This document shows positions 6,072-10,144 of a stretch of 10,144 nt of DNA, piece after piece (within the stretch, counting starts at the first letter, position 1; each line of letters begins with the position of its first letter). Origin of the DNA: Syntrophomonadaceae bacterium (GTDB lineage: Bacteria > Bacillota > Syntrophomonadia > Syntrophomonadales > Syntrophomonadaceae). A program made the position numbers and the translations under genes. The notes below the pieces were generated by a model. That model was not told the origin of the DNA. It saw only the letters and a list, made by a program, of their open reading frames with translations, and did no database searches. The DNA lies in assembly GCA_012840625.1 (NCBI GenBank), contig DUSB01000097.1:1-10144 (forward strand). The letters run 5' to 3'.

Positions 6072-7199
6072 ATGAAACAGTATGAAGATGGGGATGCGGT
6101 CGAAGAACTTGCTTCTCAATGTATTGATTGTGGTCTGTGTGCTGATCATTGTATGTTACTAAAAGAGATTGATGAAAGCCCGGCATCCATCGCTTTAAGA
6201 GGTGCAGAGCTAGAAGAAGCTTTCGCCTGTTCACTTTGTCGTTTATGTGAAGAAGTGTGTCCGCTGAACCTGAGTCCGGCTCGGATGTTTGCCGAAAAAC
6301 GTTTTAGCGCCGTGGCAGAAAGTGAAATTGATATTAATGAGTATCGCTACTTGTTCCCGGATCGTCACGTTAACGTAATGAGCTTTTTCCGGCAATACTA
6401 TGGCATTGACTATTCAGATTTAAACCTTTCTTCTCCCAGTAATACTGCTTTTTTCCCGGGATGTACGATGATGACCTATTCCCCTGAATTAAGCAGGGAA
6501 GTTTATACAGCCATATCAAAAATCTACCCCAACCCGGTTTTTTTAAGCAGTTGTTGTGGCAAGCCCCTGTACCAATTAGGTTTGCCCAACAGGGGAAACA
6601 AAAATCGTAAAGAGCTCATAGAACTACTGCAACGTTTGGAGGTTAAACGGCTTATTGTTGCCTGCCCCAACTGTTATTACGAATTAAAGCAAGCACTGGT
6701 AGGTATAGATATTGACATTCTCACCATTTATGAAGTCTTGCTGGATAATATTCCATTAGGGCAGCATATGGGAAGCTGTACCATTCATGATTCATGTCCG
6801 GATCGTTTTGAGGGGATCTTTGGTGCTCAGGTGCGCCAGGCGCTTGAAAGAATGGGATATCAGCTGGTAGAGATGAAGCACAGCCAGGAGGAAACCATAT
6901 GCTGCGGCAGCGGAGGGCAGATAAGCCATTTTCGTCCCGATTTGGCAGAAGAATTGGTTAAACTAAGGCTCGAAGAAGCAGAACAAACCGGCGCCAACAT
7001 TCTGGCTGGATATTGTCACAGCTGTGTATTGAACTTTGCTACCGTTCCATCTGGTGTCAAGGTCAGGCATGCACTTAACCTAATACTTGGGCTTCAGGAA
7101 GATTATAGCGGAATAAGGGACAAAGCTGCTGCAATGCTTGCGGGACCTGATGCCGAAGATAACTGGCTTGCAATAATGGCAGAAGCGGGGGAGGATTAA
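6072..7199 (+). CDS. soluble iron-sulfur protein: two [4Fe-4S] ferredoxin motifs plus two CCG domains (HdrD/GlpC-like)
   Basis: Electron-transfer or thiol-redox protein of the heterodisulfide-reductase D / GlpC type. The N-terminal ferredoxin part has C17-x2-C20-x2-C23-x3-C27 and C53-x2-C56-x2-C59-x3-C63-P. CCG domain 1 has C131, CC161-162 and C198PNC201; domain 2 has C236/C242, CC277-278 and C315HSC318. Both cysteine sets are complete, so both could hold the unusual CCG-type clusters. There is no membrane segment, FAD or NAD motif. AAAGGAGG (6054-6061) precedes the ATG. Its stop directly abuts the ATG of the DUF169-ferredoxin gene, suggesting coupled translation and a complex. Possible roles are disulfide reduction, or electron transfer between ferredoxin, ETF or quinone partners; the substrate is unknown. 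LutA- or GlpC-like roles are less likely because no lactate or glycerol-phosphate genes are nearby. Confidence 0.9.
   Translation: MKQYEDGDAVEELASQCIDCGLCADHCMLLKEIDESPASIALRGAELEEAFACSLCRLCEEVCPLNLSPARMFAEKRFSAVAESEIDINEYRYLFPDRHVNVMSFFRQYYGIDYSDLNLSSPSNTAFFPGCTMMTYSPELSREVYTAISKIYPNPVFLSSCCGKPLYQLGLPNRGNKNRKELIELLQRLEVKRLIVACPNCYYELKQALVGIDIDILTIYEVLLDNIPLGQHMGSCTIHDSCPDRFEGIFGAQVRQALERMGYQLVEMKHSQEETICCGSGGQISHFRPDLAEELVKLRLEEAEQTGANILAGYCHSCVLNFATVPSGVKVRHALNLILGLQEDYSGIRDKAAAMLAGPDAEDNWLAIMAEAGED
7187..7194 (+). promoter_or_regulatory. ribosome binding site inside the upstream gene
   Basis: GGGGGAGG lies within the last codons of the CCG gene, five bases before ATG 7200. Stop and start form TAA-ATG with no spacer, so ribosomes finishing the first gene can restart on the next. 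Confidence 0.8.
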
Positions 7200-8159
7200 A
7201 TGCTGAATCATGCTCAATTAGCAGAGATATATCAAGAAGCCCTTTCTTTGCGGTGGTCTCCGGTGGCGGTACGTCTCATGAAAGCAGGGGAGGAGATTCC
7301 GGAAGGAATGGTAGAGCCTACCTTACCCCTGCGGCATTGTCAATCGATTATTGTGGCCCGGCGCGGCTATTGCTTATATATGCCACCCCGTAAACATGCC
7401 TGCCCGGATGGTTCCGGTATTCTGGGCCTAACCGAGATGTCACCCAAATTAAGATCTGGTGATCTGTATCTGCTATTTAAGAAGCTGCCGGATATAGAAT
7501 GTGCTCGTAAAATGATTGCCTCTCGCCCCGAGTTTGAGCCTGGGACTCATCAGGCTACCCTGGTGGCTCCTCTGGAAAGGGCTAACTTTGAACCGGATGT
7601 GGTTATATTTACTGTCTGGCCAGAGCAGGCTATGTGGCTTTGCTGTGCTAAGACTTATGCATCCGGAGAAAGGCAGGTTTTTCGGACCTCAGGATATAAT
7701 TCCACCTGCGCCGATCTGCTGGTACAGGTGATGAAATCAGGTGAAATGAACATTACTTTTGGCTGTTATGGTGCCAGAGCCTCCACAGAAATTGATGATT
7801 CTGAACTCTATGTTTCAGTTCCCTATGAACAGCTGCCGGTGCTGGCCGAGTCGCTACCAAAGCTGGCCGCCAAAAGTATACCCGAAGAACGGCGCAAGAT
7901 TTATCTACCTCCGATCATGGATAATATCAGTCGTCCGGGGCAGGATGATGATGGAAAAGTAGAGCTTCTTATCGATGAAGAGCGGTGTAACGGTTGCAGT
8001 CTATGCGAAGCTTTTTGTCCGGCTAGTGTATTTGAGATGATGGAACATAATGGAGCAATGAAAGCAGTGGTTATCAAAGCTGAGAACTGCAGCGCCTGTT
8101 ATACCTGTGTAGGTCAGTGCCCACAGAGAGCGATACAGTTAAGGCATGCAAAGATTTAA
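7200..8159 (+). CDS. DUF169 protein fused to a C-terminal 2x[4Fe-4S] ferredoxin domain (319 aa)
   Basis: Residues about 5-225 match the uncharacterised DUF169 family, which occurs in archaea and anaerobic bacteria. Visible features are SLRWSPVAVRL (16-26), a cysteine-bearing core (C47, C58, C68, C148-149) and FRTSGYNSTCADLLVQ (161-176). These are followed by FGCYGAR (187-193). The C-terminus is a two-cluster ferredoxin: C263-C266-C269-C273-P and C297-C300-C303-C307-P. The protein has no signal peptide or membrane segment. The immediate junction with the CCG protein suggests they form one redox complex, with this protein as electron donor or catalytic partner. DUF169 alone has no proven reaction that I know of, so function stays open. 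Many DUF169 proteins lack a ferredoxin tail, which makes the fusion informative. Confidence 0.87.
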   Translation: MLNHAQLAEIYQEALSLRWSPVAVRLMKAGEEIPEGMVEPTLPLRHCQSIIVARRGYCLYMPPRKHACPDGSGILGLTEMSPKLRSGDLYLLFKKLPDIECARKMIASRPEFEPGTHQATLVAPLERANFEPDVVIFTVWPEQAMWLCCAKTYASGERQVFRTSGYNSTCADLLVQVMKSGEMNITFGCYGARASTEIDDSELYVSVPYEQLPVLAESLPKLAAKSIPEERRKIYLPPIMDNISRPGQDDDGKVELLIDEERCNGCSLCEAFCPASVFEMMEHNGAMKAVVIKAENCSACYTCVGQCPQRAIQLRHAKI

Positions 8160-8189
8160 TTTATAAAACCATATCGATATTAGATAAGC

Positions 8190-8205
8190 AGCTATGCTGA
8201 TAGCT
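8190..8205 (+). other. intercistronic hairpin AGCTAT-GCTG-ATAGCT
   Basis: Perfect 6-bp stem with a 4-base loop in the 66-base gap between the DUF169 gene and the second DUF2064 gene, eight bases before its GGAGGG site. No T-run follows. It may protect an mRNA end or tune translation of the downstream gene. Confidence 0.45.
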
Positions 8206-8225
8206 AAATAGCGGAGGGAAAGAAG

Positions 8226-9050
8226 ATGCGGCATGCCATCATTATTTTTACTAAAGTACCTGCAGCCGGGGAAGTCAAAACCAGGTTAACGGAAGCGCGG
8301 GGCGGAATACTTACATCTGAAGAGGCGGCGACTTTCTATACCGCCTGTCTGATGGATCTTATTGACGTGTGTACCTCCATAGACCATGCTAGTGTTTGGA
8401 TTTGTTATAACAAAAACGGAGATAAAAACAAACTTCAAACCCTCCTTCAGCCGCTGAATAATTACGAAAAGATTGCTGGAATATTTGCAGATCAAGGTGG
8501 AAGCTTTGATGAATGTATGCAGTATGCGGTGGACTATCTATTTAAGCCCGCCCGGGGCGAAAGATTAGCAGAGAGTGTGCTGATTCTAGGCGGTGATGTC
8601 TGTGGCTTGCAAGCACAGACATTGACCACTGCTATCGAGAAACTGGAAAGGCTAAGCAAAAGTGCCGCCGGGCAAGAAAGAGCGGCAGGCTATGATCCTT
8701 TAAATACTGGAGCTGCCATGGTGGTAAGCGCGGATCAGGAAGCAGGCTTTAATCTGGTTGGTTTTACTCATAATACCCCCTTTGATTTTCGCAGCGTTTT
8801 TTACAACACCGAAGGCATTACAGCTCTGGAGATGCTGGCAGAGAAAGCCAGCGAGAAGCGGATTCCTCTTTTACCCCTGGATATTGTATTTGATATAGAT
8901 CTACCGGTAGACCTGGCCAGTATGATACCCATTTTAAAGGTACTGGAACAGGCTAAATTCTTTGACCCCAGTGTTATGGTTCCGGCAAGAACCATTGCGG
9001 TATTAAAAGAAATTGGTTTGCAGTCTTGGGCCATGCCCGATGAAGTATAA
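8226..9050 (+). CDS. DUF2064 / CofC-like GT-A-fold transferase, copy 2 (274 aa)
   Basis: Paralogue of the gene at 5197 with the same layout: IIIFTKVP..GEVKTRL (5-21), FADQGGSFDECMQYA (87-101), LGGDVCGL (121-128), QEAGFNLVG (171-179) and DIDLPVDL (223-230). The aspartates of the GGD and DID motifs are kept, so metal binding is plausible. Around them, LPG has become VCG and QEGG has become QEAG, which hints at altered substrate or a partner role. GGAGGG (8213-8218) lies seven bases before the ATG. The two copies bracket the CCG/DUF169 pair, so the duplication is old and both have been kept. They could form a heterodimer or catalyse successive transfers; this is inference. Confidence 0.8.
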   Translation: MRHAIIIFTKVPAAGEVKTRLTEARGGILTSEEAATFYTACLMDLIDVCTSIDHASVWICYNKNGDKNKLQTLLQPLNNYEKIAGIFADQGGSFDECMQYAVDYLFKPARGERLAESVLILGGDVCGLQAQTLTTAIEKLERLSKSAAGQERAAGYDPLNTGAAMVVSADQEAGFNLVGFTHNTPFDFRSVFYNTEGITALEMLAEKASEKRIPLLPLDIVFDIDLPVDLASMIPILKVLEQAKFFDPSVMVPARTIAVLKEIGLQSWAMPDEV

Positions 9051-9076
9051 ACTTAAACCAGAAAGGAGGGACTTTT

Positions 9077-9871
9077 ATGACAGTAAATTTCACCATACTT
9101 GGCTCTGCTGCAGGTACAGGTGTCCCTTCTTTTTTTTGTGATTGTTCGGGATGTCGTGAGGCCAGGAAAGATTCTCACTATACTAGGACCCGCACCGGGG
9201 CTTTTCTTGACAGCGGAGATGAAAAGATATTAATCGATGCTCCCCCTGATATTCGCCAGCAGCTGATACGAGAAGACATTAACCATATAGATCGTATATT
9301 TCTAACCCACTGGCATGCGGATCATTACAGCGGTCTGGGCGAATTCGAGTATTATGTCAGATTATTTACCGGAGAGGTTTTACCCTTATATTTACCTGCA
9401 GACGCCATTACGGATTTTATATCTACCTTTCCGGATCTAGAAGATGTCTTTCATCTTATTCCATGGGAATACAAACAGAAATATAGCTTTGATGATATAG
9501 CGCTTATTCCCTTACCAGCCAATCATAGTGTTGAGACCGTCGGGTTTGTAGTTCAAACCCCGGGGCAAAACTTGGCTTATTTTCCGGATACAGCCGGCTT
9601 GCCAAAGGAGACCAAGCAGCAGATAGAGGGTATTGATTATCTTATTTGTGATGCTACCTTTTATGGTGAGAATTGGTATCCCCACAGTCATATGTCGGTG
9701 GAGCAGGCCATTCAATTAGGCAGGGAAGTTAAGGCTAACAAGACCATTCTTACCCATCTGTCTATCCATTATAGTCAGCCAGTTACCACCCGGCAGCTGG
9801 AAGAGGAACTAAAAGATGATAAGGATGTAATGATTGCTTATGACGGTTTGCAAATAAAACTCAGCCCATAA
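9077..9871 (+). CDS. PhnP-like metallo-beta-lactamase-fold phosphodiesterase (264 aa)
   Basis: Zinc hydrolase, probably acting on a phosphodiester. The N-terminus ILGSAAGTGVPSFFCDCSGC carries C21, C23 and C26, the three cysteines that bind an extra zinc in PhnP (cyclic phosphoribosyl phosphodiesterase) and occur in the PqqB/PhnP branch. The metal motif THWHADH (77-83) is complete, and H150, D171 in YFPDTAG, H203/H205 and H227 in LTHLSIH complete the expected ligands. Length matches PhnP, but no phosphonate (phn) genes are present, so a different cyclic or nucleotide-linked ester is likely. AAAGGAGGG precedes the ATG, 26 bases after the second DUF2064 stop, which makes it the last gene of the cluster. 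A house-cleaning or maturation hydrolase for the product of the two transferases is the simplest reading, as inference. Confidence 0.87.
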   Translation: MTVNFTILGSAAGTGVPSFFCDCSGCREARKDSHYTRTRTGAFLDSGDEKILIDAPPDIRQQLIREDINHIDRIFLTHWHADHYSGLGEFEYYVRLFTGEVLPLYLPADAITDFISTFPDLEDVFHLIPWEYKQKYSFDDIALIPLPANHSVETVGFVVQTPGQNLAYFPDTAGLPKETKQQIEGIDYLICDATFYGENWYPHSHMSVEQAIQLGREVKANKTILTHLSIHYSQPVTTRQLEEELKDDKDVMIAYDGLQIKLSP

Positions 9872-10144
9872 GCCAATCGGTTGATAAAGTTGGATGTAAA
9901 CCTATCTTCTGTTGGATAGTGTTTGGATAAATCACAGCCATTTGTTAAATCTCTCAGTTCATTTTGTTAGAAAAGGCGGGGGTGATTATGAGTATTCGGT
10001 TAGTAACACTGAATTTACTGAACCTATGGATTGAGAGGTGATGTCCTGCTAAAAACTCGTTTTGAATACGGGAAGGCTGCTTATGGAGGAACATAGGTTG
10101 AGCCTTACATATGCTGGCCTTGATATTCTTCTTTAGAGCTCGTC
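9872..10144. other. non-coding tail of the window
   Basis: No supported gene. An imperfect hairpin at 9898-9924 (AAAC-CTATC paired with GATAG-T-GTTT) lacks a T-run, so it is at best a weak terminator for the cluster. GGCGGGGGTGATT before ATG 9988 gives a 17-codon ORF ending at 10041, which could be a leader peptide or chance. Short open stretches after 10041 (for example RFEYGKAAYGG) are interrupted by stops and may be a decayed gene. Confidence 0.5.

Noticed and set aside
9954..10144. Open minus-strand frame running to the right edge
   Set aside because: No start with a ribosome binding site and no recognisable motif; it overlaps a region with no coding signal, so chance is the simplest reading.

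Overview
The window looks like a chromosomal segment of an anaerobic, low-to-mid-GC Gram-positive bacterium (Clostridia). A fatty-acid-oxidising syntroph of the Syntrophomonas type is my best guess. The reasons are strong AGGAGG-type ribosome binding sites, two long (~600 residue) acyl-CoA dehydrogenases in tandem, and oxygen-sensitive redox proteins (a CCG-domain/heterodisulfide-reductase-like iron-sulfur protein and a DUF169-ferredoxin fusion). The organism is inferred from gene content; no rRNA or other marker is present. All supported genes are on the + strand.

Region 1 (1-4112): two paralogous acyl-CoA dehydrogenases. The first is cut by the left edge and lacks about 53 N-terminal residues. 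The second is complete at 611 residues. A 438-base gap between them holds candidate promoters, and a strong intrinsic terminator closes the second gene at 4062-4112. A 98-base tract around the catalytic glutamate is nearly identical between the copies, although synonymous sites elsewhere are heavily diverged. This looks like recent gene conversion.

Region 2 (4113-4666): a long non-coding or decayed stretch with hairpins, one possible 45-codon ORF, several short inverted repeats and a textbook sigma-54 (RpoN) promoter at 4596-4612. Two perfect dyads lie 45-100 bases upstream of that promoter, where an enhancer-binding activator would be expected.

Region 3 (4667-9871): six tightly spaced genes that could form one sigma-54-driven operon: a small FMN split-barrel (pyridoxamine-phosphate-oxidase-like) protein; a DUF2064/CofC-like GT-A-fold transferase; a soluble two-[4Fe-4S], two-CCG iron-sulfur protein; a DUF169 protein with a C-terminal 2x[4Fe-4S] ferredoxin domain, abutting the previous gene with no spacer; a second, diverged DUF2064 transferase; and a PhnP-like metallo-beta-lactamase-fold phosphodiesterase. 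The pairing of nucleotidyl/sugar-transferase-like enzymes with a phosphodiesterase and two dedicated iron-sulfur proteins does not match any pathway I can name. It is the best candidate in the window for an undescribed system, perhaps making or using a nucleotide-linked cofactor or conjugate under sigma-54 control. That function is inference.

Region 4 (9872-10144): no convincing gene. It holds a weak hairpin and a 17-codon ORF with a fair ribosome binding site.
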